Shown here: one piece after another, positions 7,510-17,124 of the stretch | Position numbering within the stretch: the stretch's first letter is position 1 | Layout: each line of letters starts with the position of its first letter | NCBI GenBank assembly: GCA_012517855.1 | Contig: JAAYUD010000032.1 | Location: 1-45,984 of the forward strand | Source: Bacteroidales bacterium | GTDB taxonomy: Bacteria > Bacteroidota > Bacteroidia > Bacteroidales > Bacteroidaceae | Reading direction: 5' to 3' | Length of the DNA stretch: 45,984 bases | Notes under the pieces: model-generated | The model's database searches: none | Told to the model about the DNA's origin: nothing | The model's input: the letters and a program-made list of their open reading frames with translations, nothing else | Program-made: the position numbers and the translations under genes

Positions 7510-8757
7510 ATGACTATGCCAAAGGAAAAAAGTACGACAGAACTGCGTGAAGAGAAGAAAGGACTTCAAAAGCGTTCAAAAGAGATCACCGATAAAGCCA
7601 AAGGTGAAAAAAGGATGCTTTCTGCACAAGAGCAGGAAGAAATCGGCGGTATTCAGTGCCGCATGCAGGAAATTAACGTGGAGGTAGACCGCCTGGACGA
7701 AGAGAACCGTTCGGCACATCAAGCCCACATACAGCCGAAAGAAAAATTTTCACTTCGCCGGGCCATTGTGGCCAGCCTTTATGGAGAAGAACAGCGGGAA
7801 GTAGAACAGAATGTAATCAACGAAGGCATACAGGCCCAAAATGGTACGGGCATTGCAACCCGTAGCGGAAAGCACTCCATTTGCATACCGATCGAGTCAC
7901 GTGCGGCCTTTACCGCCGCAAACGAAGCATCCACCGGTGTGATCGTCGATACCGACAAGCAGGAAATACTCTTGCCTCTCGAGCCCAATCTGGTGCTTTC
8001 AAAAGCGGGGGTGAGAATGATGACGGGACTTCGTGGAAATATCATGTGGCCGAACACTTCCAAGGCGAACGTCTTCTGGGAAGGTGAAAATGCCGAAGCC
8101 AAGGACGGCGCAAATACCATATCGAAAGGTACGATATTCCAACCCAAACGTCTGACGGCATATGTGGACATCTCCGAACAGCTTCTCGTACAGGAAAACA
8201 TGTCTGTGGAGAATCTGGTGCGCCAGCTTCTAGCCGTAGCCATTTCGCAAAAGATAGAAGCGACGGCCTTTTCCACCGAGGTACATGACGACCTGGTACC
8301 GGACGGAATGTTTCAAACGGTTCCTACGGCCGTAACAGGTGCCATGTCATGGGCAAATATCGTCAAGTTGGAAACGTTGGCGGACTGCAACAACGCCCTC
8401 TTCGGAAGTTTGGCTTATGTCATGCATCCCTCCCTTATCGGATCCGCCAAGACAAGAGTCAAGGATGCGAGCGGAGCAGGCGGTTTCATCTTCGGAAACG
8501 ATGGTGCCGGAATGCTCAACGGCTATCGTGCATTCCGTTCCACGAATATCCCTTCGGGGTTACAGACGGATAAGGATGAATACGGTATCGTGTTCGGCGA
8601 CTGGTCCCAGTATTTCTTGGGGCAATGGGGAGCCATCAACCTCATCGTCGATCAATACACGAAAGATTTGGAGGCGACCATCAGGATCGTAGTCAATTCC
8701 TATTGGAACATGGGCTTCGTCCGTAAGGAATCGTTTACCATCGGCTCGATGAAATAA
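7510..8757 (+). CDS. Major capsid protein with N-terminal scaffolding domain
   Basis: The 415-residue protein starts with about 80 residues of charged coiled coil (ELREEKKGLQKRSKEITDKAK...), the delta or scaffold domain expected to be cleaved by the upstream protease. The HK97-fold body follows (MWPNTSKANVFWEGENAEAKDG; LTAYVDISEQLL; GQWGAINLIVDQYT). The junction EEQREVEQNVINEGIQAQNG is a plausible cleavage zone. The product forms the icosahedral shell. Gene order and fold-level motifs make the call secure. Confidence 0.95.
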   Translation: MTMPKEKSTTELREEKKGLQKRSKEITDKAKGEKRMLSAQEQEEIGGIQCRMQEINVEVDRLDEENRSAHQAHIQPKEKFSLRRAIVASLYGEEQREVEQNVINEGIQAQNGTGIATRSGKHSICIPIESRAAFTAANEASTGVIVDTDKQEILLPLEPNLVLSKAGVRMMTGLRGNIMWPNTSKANVFWEGENAEAKDGANTISKGTIFQPKRLTAYVDISEQLLVQENMSVENLVRQLLAVAISQKIEATAFSTEVHDDLVPDGMFQTVPTAVTGAMSWANIVKLETLADCNNALFGSLAYVMHPSLIGSAKTRVKDASGAGGFIFGNDGAGMLNGYRAFRSTNIPSGLQTDKDEYGIVFGDWSQYFLGQWGAINLIVDQYTKDLEATIRIVVNSYWNMGFVRKESFTIGSMK

Positions 8758-9068
8758 TGAAGTACGTTACGCTCGATATGGCCAAAAGACAATGTAATGT
8801 GGAATCGTGGTTCACGGACGACGATTCCTACCTCACATTGCTATGTGACATATGCGAAGAAAAAGTAGCCTTCTATCTGTGTGTGCCCGTCGATGCACTT
8901 GCCTCCATGGGTGGAAGCGACAAAATCCCCGGACCGATAGTTCTGGCTATTCTTCTCAACGTTGCGGAATACTATAAATACAGGGAAGATACCACCGGCG
9001 TCCAATCCAAAGCACTCGTGCCGAGATCGCTGCCACTTCTGGGACTATACAGGGACTTTTCAAAATGA
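8757..9068 (+). CDS. Head-tail connector (HK97 gp6-like)
   Basis: The 103-residue protein begins with TLDMAKRQCNVESWFTDDDSYLTLLCDICEEKVAFYLCVP, the two-helix N-terminus typical of gp6-like adaptors. A helix IVLAILLNVAEYYKYRED follows, and the end is PRSLPLLGLYRDF, where relatives end in a similar LL..YR motif. It should form a ring under the portal. The start overlaps the capsid stop by one base (TAATG) and the end overlaps the next gene. Confidence 0.82.
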   Translation: MKYVTLDMAKRQCNVESWFTDDDSYLTLLCDICEEKVAFYLCVPVDALASMGGSDKIPGPIVLAILLNVAEYYKYREDTTGVQSKALVPRSLPLLGLYRDFSK

Positions 9069-9388
9069 ATGCAGGAGCATTAGCATATAGATTGGAGTTT
9101 CAGGAACTCGTAAAGAAGCAGAATGAGACGGGGGAAGAGACCAAGACGTACAGCAAGGCATTCACCTGCCGTGCGGCGAAGCTCAAATCCGACACCTACA
9201 TCAAATCCGGTATAAATGCCAAAGAGATTTTTGACGATATGGATCTGATATTCCGAGTACGTAACTATCCGCAGATAAAAGAGACACACAGGGTGGTCTA
9301 TGACGGGAACACCTACCGCATAAAGTTTTTTGAGAGAATGGCCGAAGACAATTCTATCAAATTGACACTTGAAAAATTAAATCCATGA
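9065..9388 (+). CDS. Head closure / head-tail adaptor protein
   Basis: The 107-residue beta-rich protein reads LAYRLEFQELVKKQNETGEETKTYSKAFTCRAAKL, then FRVRNYPQIKETHRVVYDGNTYRI. It matches the phage head-tail joining family (SPP1 gp16/HK97 gp7 type), in which a strand pattern R...F....W or RA is followed by D.V.YDG..Y.I. It plugs the connector after packaging. Four-base overlaps on both sides show translational coupling. Confidence 0.8.
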   Translation: MNAGALAYRLEFQELVKKQNETGEETKTYSKAFTCRAAKLKSDTYIKSGINAKEIFDDMDLIFRVRNYPQIKETHRVVYDGNTYRIKFFERMAEDNSIKLTLEKLNP

Positions 9389-9843
9389 TAGTAACGAACT
9401 ACGACGAAAGGGATGTTTTGTATCTGGTCCGGAATCTCGAGGATTTTGATAAGAACAAGGTCCTCAAGAACGGAATACGTGCGGCGCTGGACATTTTTAA
9501 GCGCAAGGGAAAAGCCAACCTGCTTGAAAGGATGCTTTACCACGGTAAACATACCAATGCGCTGGAGAACTCCTTCAGGACCCAAACGAGAAGAAACAAT
9601 CTCGGCGGATATACCGGCTTTTTAAGAAGTACCAAATGGATACAATACAAGAATGCCGGTAACCATGCCCACCTGGTGGATCTCGGGACAGCCGCCAGGT
9701 ATACGAAAAAAGGAAGTTACCGTGGAATGATGCCGGCGAACCATTTCTGGACGGATGCCTTCGAAAGTGAAAAGGATACGGCAGCCGAAAGGATGATGGA
9801 AGCCATCAGGATAAACGTAGAACGTATAAATGCAAGAAGATGA
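9385..9843 (+). CDS. HK97 gp10-like tail completion protein
   Basis: The 152-residue protein has the gp10 pattern: an N-terminal helix, GYTGFLRSTKWIQYKNAGNHAHLVDLGTAARYTKKGSYRG, and MMPANHFWTDAFESEKDTAAERM. The segments H-LVDLGT and P-NHFW-DA are typical of the family (HLVEFGT and P.PFL..A in other members). It helps join tails to heads and sits in the usual place between head closure and tail terminator genes. Confidence 0.82.
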   Translation: MIVTNYDERDVLYLVRNLEDFDKNKVLKNGIRAALDIFKRKGKANLLERMLYHGKHTNALENSFRTQTRRNNLGGYTGFLRSTKWIQYKNAGNHAHLVDLGTAARYTKKGSYRGMMPANHFWTDAFESEKDTAAERMMEAIRINVERINARR

Positions 9844-10211
9844 TCAATCCATTCAGTGCAACGACAGAAATAAGAAGTTTGCTTATCGCCGACGACACTT
9901 TAAAATCACTGGTGGGAGGCAAAATTTATCCCATTGTGGCGCCCGAACAGACGGAAGGCGATTTTATCTTCTATCAGCGCGACGGCATCAAGGAAAGTGA
10001 AACGAAGATGGGAACTTCCGATATGACCGCAATCGTGAATATAGGAGTCATTTCGGAAAGTTACGAACGTTCACAGCAAATTTCCATGGCCATTTATCAA
10101 TGCTTGGAAGGAAATTATAGCGGGGACATCAGGGAAATAAGGTTACAGGACTCAACGGAGGACCTCGTAGACAAAAAATACATTCAAATTCTTCAATTTA
10201 CCATTAAATAA
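9840..10211 (+). CDS. Tail terminator / completion protein (DUF3168-like)
   Basis: The 123-residue alpha/beta protein reads TEIRSLLIADDTLKSLVGGKIYPIVAPEQTEGDFIFYQRDG, continues with strands (VNIGVISESYERSQQISMAIYQCLEG), and ends IQILQFTIK. This is the arrangement of lambda gpU/DUF3168-type terminators that cap tail tubes. It overlaps the gp10-like gene by four bases and precedes the major tail protein by seven bases. Confidence 0.78.
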   Translation: MINPFSATTEIRSLLIADDTLKSLVGGKIYPIVAPEQTEGDFIFYQRDGIKESETKMGTSDMTAIVNIGVISESYERSQQISMAIYQCLEGNYSGDIREIRLQDSTEDLVDKKYIQILQFTIK

Positions 10212-10218
10212 CAAAATC

Positions 10219-10701
10219 ATGTCAGCAGTAAAATTAGATTCAAGTGCGGATATTTTCACCGGTTCGCTTATGCTGTTTCTGGGTGATAATCCGCTGGCAT
10301 TCGAGAAATCGAGCAAATTATCCATCAATACGGATGAAATAGACATTACCAACAAGACAATGGGCGATTGGGCGGGCGCCCTGTCCGGTAAGAAGTCGTT
10401 TTCCATTTCAAGTGACGCCCTTACGACCAAGAAAGAAGGTGCCTTCAGTTATGACAGCCTCCTGGACGCGCAAATAGCAGGTACGCCCCTTGACTTTAAA
10501 TTCTCTCCCGGAACATCGGCGGATAAAGATTCTTTCGGCGGGACATTCACGCCCGACACCAAACAGAGATCATATGAGGGGAAAGTGATCATCACATCCC
10601 TTGAATTATCATCCGAAGCGGGGACTTTGGTTACCTGCAGCGCAACGTTCAAAGGAGTGGGCGCCCTTAAACCCGTGGAAGCGGTTAAAGCCACAAGTTA
10701 A
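10219..10701 (+). CDS. Major tail tube protein
   Basis: The 160-residue beta-rich protein (LMLFLGDNPLAFEKSSKLSINTDEIDITNKTMGDWAGALSGKKSFSISSDALT...) follows the tube-protein theme in which DITNK is followed by GW/GK..SFS and a C-terminal GTLVTCSATFKGVGAL. Hexameric rings should stack around the tape measure. A strong hairpin terminator lies right behind the gene, which fits the need for high-level expression of this protein relative to downstream genes. Confidence 0.88.
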   Translation: MSAVKLDSSADIFTGSLMLFLGDNPLAFEKSSKLSINTDEIDITNKTMGDWAGALSGKKSFSISSDALTTKKEGAFSYDSLLDAQIAGTPLDFKFSPGTSADKDSFGGTFTPDTKQRSYEGKVIITSLELSSEAGTLVTCSATFKGVGALKPVEAVKATS

Positions 10702-10729
10702 ATTTTCGCTTGTCTAATTAAATGGAGGT

Positions 10730-10755
10730 GGGAGGTGATAAGCCTCCCTCTTTTT
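10730..10755 (+). terminator. Intrinsic terminator behind major tail protein
   Basis: GGGAGG (10730-10735), a 7-nt loop and CCTCCC (10743-10748) form a GC-rich stem followed by TCTTTTT. Late transcription must partly read through it to reach the tape measure, so it probably sets a step-down in expression. It also argues against the in-frame ATG at 10722 as start of the next gene. Confidence 0.75.
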
Positions 10756-10757
10756 AT

Positions 10758-11351
10758 ATGAAAATAACGCTTAAAGATATCATACGATGGGAACAACTTA
10801 CCGGAAAGTCTTTTTTCAATATCGACTATTCGAATGAAGACGATCTTGAATATCTATTGTATGTATGTGATAATTCAGAGGTTACATTCGATACCTTCAA
10901 GGAAGTCTTTAAAAATAGAAAGGTCGTCGATAAGATGCTGGGAGAGTTCAACCGGTATCTTGCCCTATCTTCCCAGTTCATGCCCGGACAGGACGATGGC
11001 AAAGGCGGGGAAAAAGACACCAGATACATGAAAGACATCGTCTCCTTCATTATCGTTTCAGGTGTGGATCCCCACTTTGTAATGGAAGAAATGGAGTTAC
11101 AGGATTTACCCCTGATCATGAAAGCGTTGGAGACCAAAAGACGGATAAGCCTGGAAGACAAGAGGACTTTCACGTATCTCACCATGTTACCCCACATGGA
11201 CACCTCCAAACTGAAGAACGGAATGGAAGACATCCTTTCTTTCCCTTGGGATAAGGAAAAGCCCAAAGCCCCAAAACAGCCCGTCATGAGCGAAGAAGAA
11301 TTTGACAGGATAATGGAACAATACAAAAAACACGACAATGGCACAACTTAA
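10758..11351 (+). CDS. Tail assembly chaperone
   Basis: The ATG at 10758 (MKITLKDIIRWEQLTGKSF) is chosen because the earlier ATG at 10722 lies in the terminator hairpin. The 197-residue helical protein ends in a charged tail (MSEEEFDRIMEQYKKH) and overlaps the tape measure gene by 14 nt. Its place between tube and tape measure is that of gpG/GT-like chaperones, which coat the tape measure during tail assembly. No second chaperone ORF and no heptamer in the correct phase for -1 frameshifting was found. The call is contextual. Confidence 0.75.
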   Translation: MKITLKDIIRWEQLTGKSFFNIDYSNEDDLEYLLYVCDNSEVTFDTFKEVFKNRKVVDKMLGEFNRYLALSSQFMPGQDDGKGGEKDTRYMKDIVSFIIVSGVDPHFVMEEMELQDLPLIMKALETKRRISLEDKRTFTYLTMLPHMDTSKLKNGMEDILSFPWDKEKPKAPKQPVMSEEEFDRIMEQYKKHDNGTT

Positions 11352-14300
11352 TTTTTCAATCGCACTGAATCTGCTCACCGACAAGTTCAAAAATGGTGTA
11401 AGCAGTGTAAAAAGCGGATTCGCTTCCATAAAGGTACAAGTAATGACTTTCGTTGCAGCCCTCCGGGTTGCGGATTTGTCCTTATCTGGATTTGTATCCA
11501 AACTTGTCGATACGGCCCGTGAAACGAACAGGGTTACTACGGCACTTAAAAATATCTCTCCCAATATAGAAACCTATGTGAAGAGCCAGAAATGGCTTAT
11601 TGATTTATCCGAGAAATACGGTGTGGAGGTCAATTCACTTACGGGTGAATTCGCCAAATTCACTGCAGCGGGTAATATCATGAATATGCCCCTGAAAGAT
11701 CAGAAGAAGATTTTTGAATCGGTAGCCCGCGCCTGTTCGGGATTCGCCTTGACGGCGGACGATACCAATTCCGTCTTTCTGGCGCTTTCCCAAATGATGG
11801 GTAAGGGAAAGATCCAGGCTCAGGAACTCCGGCTGCAGATGGGCGAAAAATTGCCTGTGGCGATTCAGGCCATGGCACTTGCCGCAGGCGGTTCGGTGGG
11901 CAACATGGAGAAGATGATGAAAGATGGCAAGTTATTGTCGAAGGATGTCTTACCCAAGTTTGCCGACGCCTTGAACAAGCTGATTCCCAATGTGAATACG
12001 GATAACCTCGAAACATCCGTCAAACGTATGGACAATGCATTCACCTCCGCGGTCAAGAATACAACCGTACAACAAAAATACAAGTCCCTGATAGATTGGA
12101 TCACATCGGCACTTAGAACGGCTTCGGACAATATAAAAAATATCATATCCGGCTTTTGGTCGGTCGTTATCGGGTATGTCGTTTCTAAAGGGGCCGAATT
12201 CATCCTTACTAGTGCGAAACAGGCAAAAACACTGGAAGCCCAAGCCTATAAATCAAACACGGCGTTGCTTAATGCAACGAAAGAAAGGATCGCCGCCGAA
12301 GTGGAGGTTGAAAGAAGCGGTGGTTCTTTACAATCGAAAATGAGGCTGAGTGCCGCCCTGCAAGCTGAAGAGTTGGCGAAGAAAGATACTCGGGTGGCGC
12401 TGGATAAAAGACGTAATGAGGAGCTTATCAAAAATGCGAATCTGTCATCCGATAAATTAATAGGCATTACAAAACAGCGGTTGGCTGCAGAAGAGGAAAT
12501 GAAGCTTGCCAATACCGCGCTTGTCAATGCCAAGACAGAGGAAGAAACACAAGCGGCACAAAAAAGGATAAAAGACGCTGATGCTTCCTATTTCAAATAT
12601 CTCAAGAAAGAATCAGTCGCTGCAGAGGAAGCCCGGGTAGCGGCAATAAATGCTTCTTCCGCTGAAATTCCAAGCAAATGGGAGAAAGCGTGCAATACCA
12701 TGAAAACAGCTACCGCCCGATTCGCTGTGGCCGTTAAATCGATCTTGTCTTCCATGATTCCAATGGCATTCTTCACCATCATAGCCATGATAGGGACAAA
12801 GTTATATAATACTTATGAGCGTTCGAAACAGATAAAAGAAATGTTGTCGGATGCCAAAGAGGGGATCAAAAACGCCGGTAATACGGAAGATGTGCAAAAA
12901 TTAAAAAATGAACTTGAATTTGTAAACAACATAAAAAATAACCTTTCAGCCAGGAAAAACGTATTGAAGGATCTGAATACGCAGCTAAACACCAACTTCT
13001 CCATTGATGCAAAAAGTTTGATAATCAACGGAAATATAAACGGCAAAGTAAAGGAAAGAATCGATTTGCTCAAAAAGGCTGCCATAGCACAGCACTCCAT
13101 TGAAGGGGAACTAAACACGGCGGATAAAAGAAGGGATGTCCTGAAACAAATGTCAAAGGATCTGGCAGGTTTTCGGGATATAAGAAAAAGGACTGGAGCA
13201 AGAGGGGACGCAAACGCTTTCAACAGGGCATTGAAAAACGATTTGGATGAACTGGGAGAACTTGCGAAAACAAAGAGTTATTATCACAAATTGGGGCAAA
13301 CCAACTTGAGTAATAAAAACAATAATGTGACGATCCCCCAAGGAGACACTACAAATCATAAAAAAAAGAAAAAGACAGAACTTGAAAGATTGGAGGAAGA
13401 ATATTATAAAGAATACGTCAAACTCCGCATCCAACTCAAATATAAGGAAATAACCCAATCAAAATACAATAAGGAGTATGATGAACTGAATGTGAAAACC
13501 CTGTCCGAGTTAAGGGGAAACAAGATAACAACAGGATCGTTTTATGGTTTGATGCTTAAAAAAGCAAATAACCCCGTATCCAATCCCAATGATTCACTGA
13601 AGGATATTGAAAAGGAGTATTCCGATAAGATGAAGGTGAATGAAAAGTTATATGCCAATCATGCCATCACCCAACAGGAATTAAGTGATGCTACAAAGAA
13701 TCTTGCCTCTCAATACATGCAACAGGCGCAAGGCATCAAGAATATCGGCAACAAGGCAAACGGTTTCTTAGCCAAGCTGAAATCAGACGTGGCCCTTTCA
13801 GATCTTTCGGAAGTAGAAAACAGATATAGTGAAGAGGTGGAAGCCAACAGAAAAATGCTGGAAGCCGGACTCATGTCGCAGGAAGATTACAACAAAGCGG
13901 TCTTGGACCTTTCACTTCAATCTGCAAAATCTGCCGCATCAATTGAAAATATAGGCAGGGGTGCTGACCAATTCGTGAAAAACATGCAAAAAACGGCATT
14001 GAGCAACCTGGACATACCAAGCCTGAAAGACAAAAAGGCGGATACCACTTTTGACTATCGGAAACAAAAAAATGAATCCAATGAAGAAGACTTGCAAAGA
14101 GTTGAAGAATATATTCAAATACTCAAAGATAAGGCAAAAGAACTGGGAGATACCATATCCACCGAAATCGATAAAAAGATCGTAGAAGCGGAAAGTAAAG
14201 AGAAAGTTCTGAAACTGGCTGTCTTAAAACAAGATATTAAAGACATTCAAAAGGAATTGTCCCGGAATAGTTGGGACGGGATAAAAGATGCCGTCAGTGG

Positions 14301-14976
14301 TGTGGAAAATGTCTCCAGCTCTGTAGAAAACCTCACTGGCACATTGAAAAGCAATGCGAGTGCATGGAAAAAACTAATGGCTCTTTGGGATGCTTTTTCT
14401 TCTGTGGTGGATACGATCAACTCAGTATCCGACACGATCGAGAATTTGACGGAATTAACCACTAAACTAGGACTTGCCAAAAAAGCGGAAACGGTCATAC
14501 AAGCAAGCACGCAAGCAACAGAATCAGCAGCTGTAACAGCCGGAGCGACTGCCCATGTTACGGCAAAAGGGACAGAAATAACTGCAAATAAAGCGGCACA
14601 AGTATCCGCCCAGGGGTTGATGGCCGCAGAAAGCGCAGCCGCTTACGCAGGTATTCCATTTATTGGAGCCGAACTGGCATCAGGTCAAGTCGCAGCCTTA
14701 TTAGCCATGATTAAAACAGCGGAAATACCCGCTTTTGCAACAGGAGGTATCATCGGTGGGACAAATGATGTCGGGGATAAGGTCATAGCCAGAGTAAACA
14801 GTGGAGAGATGGTTTTAAACAAATCACAGCAATCCAATCTGTTCAAGGCTATAAACAGCGGAGCATTAGGCAACAGTTCCGTCATAAACAGCATCATTAC
14901 CTCCCGAGTCAGGGGAACCGATATTTTATTGACCATAAACAATGAATTAAAGCGGAAAGGGAAAAAGACGTTATGA
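11338..14976 (+). CDS. Tape measure protein
   Basis: At 1212 residues this is the second-longest product in the window. An N-terminal tape-measure domain spans about 70-230 (SLTGEFAKFTAAGNIMNMP; GKGKIQAQELRLQMGEKLPVAIQAMA). Long Ala/Lys/Glu helical stretches follow, with a hydrophobic segment around 465-490 (MIPMAFFTIIAMIG). Two similar blocks (ALSDLSEVENRYSEEVEANR and KDIEKEYSDKMKVNEKLY) suggest internal repeats. The C-terminus is Ala-rich with AFATGGIIGGTNDVGDKVIARVNSGEMVLN, the standard tape-measure ending. Its length sets tail length, and by the usual 1.5 angstrom per residue rule the tail would be roughly 180 nm (inference). Confidence 0.93.
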   Translation: MAQLNFSIALNLLTDKFKNGVSSVKSGFASIKVQVMTFVAALRVADLSLSGFVSKLVDTARETNRVTTALKNISPNIETYVKSQKWLIDLSEKYGVEVNSLTGEFAKFTAAGNIMNMPLKDQKKIFESVARACSGFALTADDTNSVFLALSQMMGKGKIQAQELRLQMGEKLPVAIQAMALAAGGSVGNMEKMMKDGKLLSKDVLPKFADALNKLIPNVNTDNLETSVKRMDNAFTSAVKNTTVQQKYKSLIDWITSALRTASDNIKNIISGFWSVVIGYVVSKGAEFILTSAKQAKTLEAQAYKSNTALLNATKERIAAEVEVERSGGSLQSKMRLSAALQAEELAKKDTRVALDKRRNEELIKNANLSSDKLIGITKQRLAAEEEMKLANTALVNAKTEEETQAAQKRIKDADASYFKYLKKESVAAEEARVAAINASSAEIPSKWEKACNTMKTATARFAVAVKSILSSMIPMAFFTIIAMIGTKLYNTYERSKQIKEMLSDAKEGIKNAGNTEDVQKLKNELEFVNNIKNNLSARKNVLKDLNTQLNTNFSIDAKSLIINGNINGKVKERIDLLKKAAIAQHSIEGELNTADKRRDVLKQMSKDLAGFRDIRKRTGARGDANAFNRALKNDLDELGELAKTKSYYHKLGQTNLSNKNNNVTIPQGDTTNHKKKKKTELERLEEEYYKEYVKLRIQLKYKEITQSKYNKEYDELNVKTLSELRGNKITTGSFYGLMLKKANNPVSNPNDSLKDIEKEYSDKMKVNEKLYANHAITQQELSDATKNLASQYMQQAQGIKNIGNKANGFLAKLKSDVALSDLSEVENRYSEEVEANRKMLEAGLMSQEDYNKAVLDLSLQSAKSAASIENIGRGADQFVKNMQKTALSNLDIPSLKDKKADTTFDYRKQKNESNEEDLQRVEEYIQILKDKAKELGDTISTEIDKKIVEAESKEKVLKLAVLKQDIKDIQKELSRNSWDGIKDAVSGVENVSSSVENLTGTLKSNASAWKKLMALWDAFSSVVDTINSVSDTIENLTELTTKLGLAKKAETVIQASTQATESAAVTAGATAHVTAKGTEITANKAAQVSAQGLMAAESAAAYAGIPFIGAELASGQVAALLAMIKTAEIPAFATGGIIGGTNDVGDKVIARVNSGEMVLNKSQQSNLFKAINSGALGNSSVINSIITSRVRGTDILLTINNELKRKGKKTL

Positions 14977-17105
14977 GCTACGGTTTAATATACATAATAC
15001 CTTTTATGACCTTGGAGAATGAGCCTTGCGTCATAAATATCGAAAAAAAAGACTATACAGGGCAGTCTACCGAATTACAGGCTGGGGAAACACCCTTTAC
15101 AATAGATATCGATGATGAGGATTTCCTCTATACCCCGACAAGATTTTCAACGGCTAAGATCGACATAGTCGGTTGTGATTATCTGCAAGGAATCTATTCC
15201 ACTTCCTATCAAGAGTATAGGGTGACTTACCTCAAGAATGGTAAAGTCCGGTGGTGTGGATTTGTCAAGCCGGAAGCGTATACCCAAGATTACGTCACAT
15301 CCAAATTCACCTTGGAAATAGAATGTCTCTCCGCATTGTCAACCCTTGAGTATATCGATTATGCAAAAAAAGAGGCTTCACTGCAATTCGTTTCCCTATG
15401 GTACCTGTTTTGGAAATGTATCACTTCTGCAAATGGCAACTATACATCCATCTATATACCGTATGTATACTCGGACAGTAAGGATAATTATAAAACAGGT
15501 TCGGTGAATGTCCTTGAAAATCTGACGATTTCCGAACAGAATTTTTTCGATGAGGATGGTAAGGCCATGAAGTTGAAGGAAGTGTTGGAAAGTTTATGCA
15601 AGCTGCTCTCATGGACATGCGTTGATTTCAAAGGTTCCCTTTACTTTGTGGATTGTGACCATACAGGTGATTATTGGGTCTATGACGGTACTTTAGCGAC
15701 CAAATCGGATACTTATACACCCGGCACCTTAATCATTCAAGACATAGGGTTTAAAGGCGGCAACCATACGTTGGACATCCTTGGCGGATATACGAAATGC
15801 ACCGTTAAAGATTCCAATTATAATGTGGGTGATATTTTCCCCGAGCAGAAATACTACGTCCTTTTGGAAAAGACCGGGGATATTGACGAGACGCACGAAA
15901 AATATGGCTTCAAGCCCGATTTGGAACATGCGGGTAACGGCCTTGACAAGGATCAAAATATCATGTATTACTATTTCGGCGGAGTCGAGCAAACAGAAGA
16001 TTTGGTATACAACTTTTTGGATTATTCATCAAACTGGCCGGCATTGTTGCCATACAAGGGCTTATATCTAAGCTATCTGTATTGCGGCTCCACAATCATG
16101 AGGACGACGATCGTCGAAATAGTGGAAAAGGATGGGAAAAGGGTTTATAGCACAAATGAACTGAGTTATGACAATTGCATTGCCATTTTCATGCAGTCCG
16201 CCACGCTTCCAGACCCTCATAGTTTATTTCCGGCCGGTACGATGACATTACCCGACGGAAAAGAAGTCCTTTCATTCAAAAAGGATTTGCCCCTTTCCAA
16301 ATATTCCGACGGTGCCTTTTTCATCAGCGGCAATATCGCCCAAAGCGTGGATCCTTATTTTCATGTATGCAGTTCGGTCGTTGGTAGCGGTGAAGAGATA
16401 AAACTGAATTTTTCTTTGCAGATAGGAAGTTATTATTGGAACGGGACGGAATGGAGCACGGCGGAAAGCAAATTTGACATAACGATAAAGAAAGAAGACA
16501 CCTATTCACAATACAGGAGCATACCCGATACAAAAGTACTCGGCCAATGGTATTCGGGCAGCAACGGATATATTATAGAGATACCGAATGAACTGAATCT
16601 GATGGGAAGCCCTGTCTTTAAAATGTATACGCCTACGGTAGATGGAAATGTCACGGCTGTCTATCTGAAAGATTTTTCCATGAAGTTCGTGAAAAAGGAC
16701 TCCGAGAAAAAAGAGGAGGAAAACAAATCCGATCGTACTTATGAGAATGTCGTCAACGGTGAATATGTCAACGAATTGGATGAAATAGAATTGAAGATTT
16801 CGACCTATAACAAAGATGGTGCATGCTATTCCAAAGTGGCCCTTGGAAATATTTACCTCACGGATAATTTGTATTCCGCCATTGAATTAAAACCGGTGCG
16901 TCTTGAAGAATCGCTTATAAAAAGGATCATCAACCGATATGACCATACCAGGATAAAACTTACTCAGGAAATAAATAATTTGGATGAGCTGTCCCCGATA
17001 TCCGTCCTGTCGGACAATTATATGGTTAATAAGAAATTCATGATTACCGGTGGCACCATAGATGCGGCGATGAATAAATTCGAGTGTAAGATGATAGAAA
17101 AATAA
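14973..17105 (+). CDS. Distal tail / tail hub protein
   Basis: The 710-residue protein follows the tape measure with a four-base overlap, where Dit/Tal-type hub proteins lie. It is beta-rich and aromatic. The opening (ACVINIEKKDY-like strand followed by ETPFTIDIDDEDFLYTPTRFSTAKIDIVG) resembles a hub beta-domain. The later YKTGSVNVLENLTISEQNFFDEDGKAMKLKEVLESLCKLLSWTCVDFKGSLYFVD looks like the gp27-like second domain. It should close the tail tube and dock the fibre. No enzymatic motif is seen. Function is by position and composition. Confidence 0.65.
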   Translation: MSYGLIYIIPFMTLENEPCVINIEKKDYTGQSTELQAGETPFTIDIDDEDFLYTPTRFSTAKIDIVGCDYLQGIYSTSYQEYRVTYLKNGKVRWCGFVKPEAYTQDYVTSKFTLEIECLSALSTLEYIDYAKKEASLQFVSLWYLFWKCITSANGNYTSIYIPYVYSDSKDNYKTGSVNVLENLTISEQNFFDEDGKAMKLKEVLESLCKLLSWTCVDFKGSLYFVDCDHTGDYWVYDGTLATKSDTYTPGTLIIQDIGFKGGNHTLDILGGYTKCTVKDSNYNVGDIFPEQKYYVLLEKTGDIDETHEKYGFKPDLEHAGNGLDKDQNIMYYYFGGVEQTEDLVYNFLDYSSNWPALLPYKGLYLSYLYCGSTIMRTTIVEIVEKDGKRVYSTNELSYDNCIAIFMQSATLPDPHSLFPAGTMTLPDGKEVLSFKKDLPLSKYSDGAFFISGNIAQSVDPYFHVCSSVVGSGEEIKLNFSLQIGSYYWNGTEWSTAESKFDITIKKEDTYSQYRSIPDTKVLGQWYSGSNGYIIEIPNELNLMGSPVFKMYTPTVDGNVTAVYLKDFSMKFVKKDSEKKEEENKSDRTYENVVNGEYVNELDEIELKISTYNKDGACYSKVALGNIYLTDNLYSAIELKPVRLEESLIKRIINRYDHTRIKLTQEINNLDELSPISVLSDNYMVNKKFMITGGTIDAAMNKFECKMIEK

Positions 17106-17124
17106 TGCCACCAAGTTTTCTTTA

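Noticed and set aside
7779-8276. 165-codon minus-strand ORF inside the capsid gene
   Set aside because: Antisense shadow of a strongly coding frame, with low-complexity Ser/Ala content and no motif.
10826-11344. 172-codon minus-strand ORF opposite the tail chaperone
   Set aside because: Shadow of the coding frame; no promoter and no domain.
11318-11345. Possible A-AAA-AAC slippery site for a gpG/GT-like frameshift near the chaperone end
   Set aside because: The heptamer is out of phase with the chaperone frame, and a -1 slip would not enter the tape measure frame.
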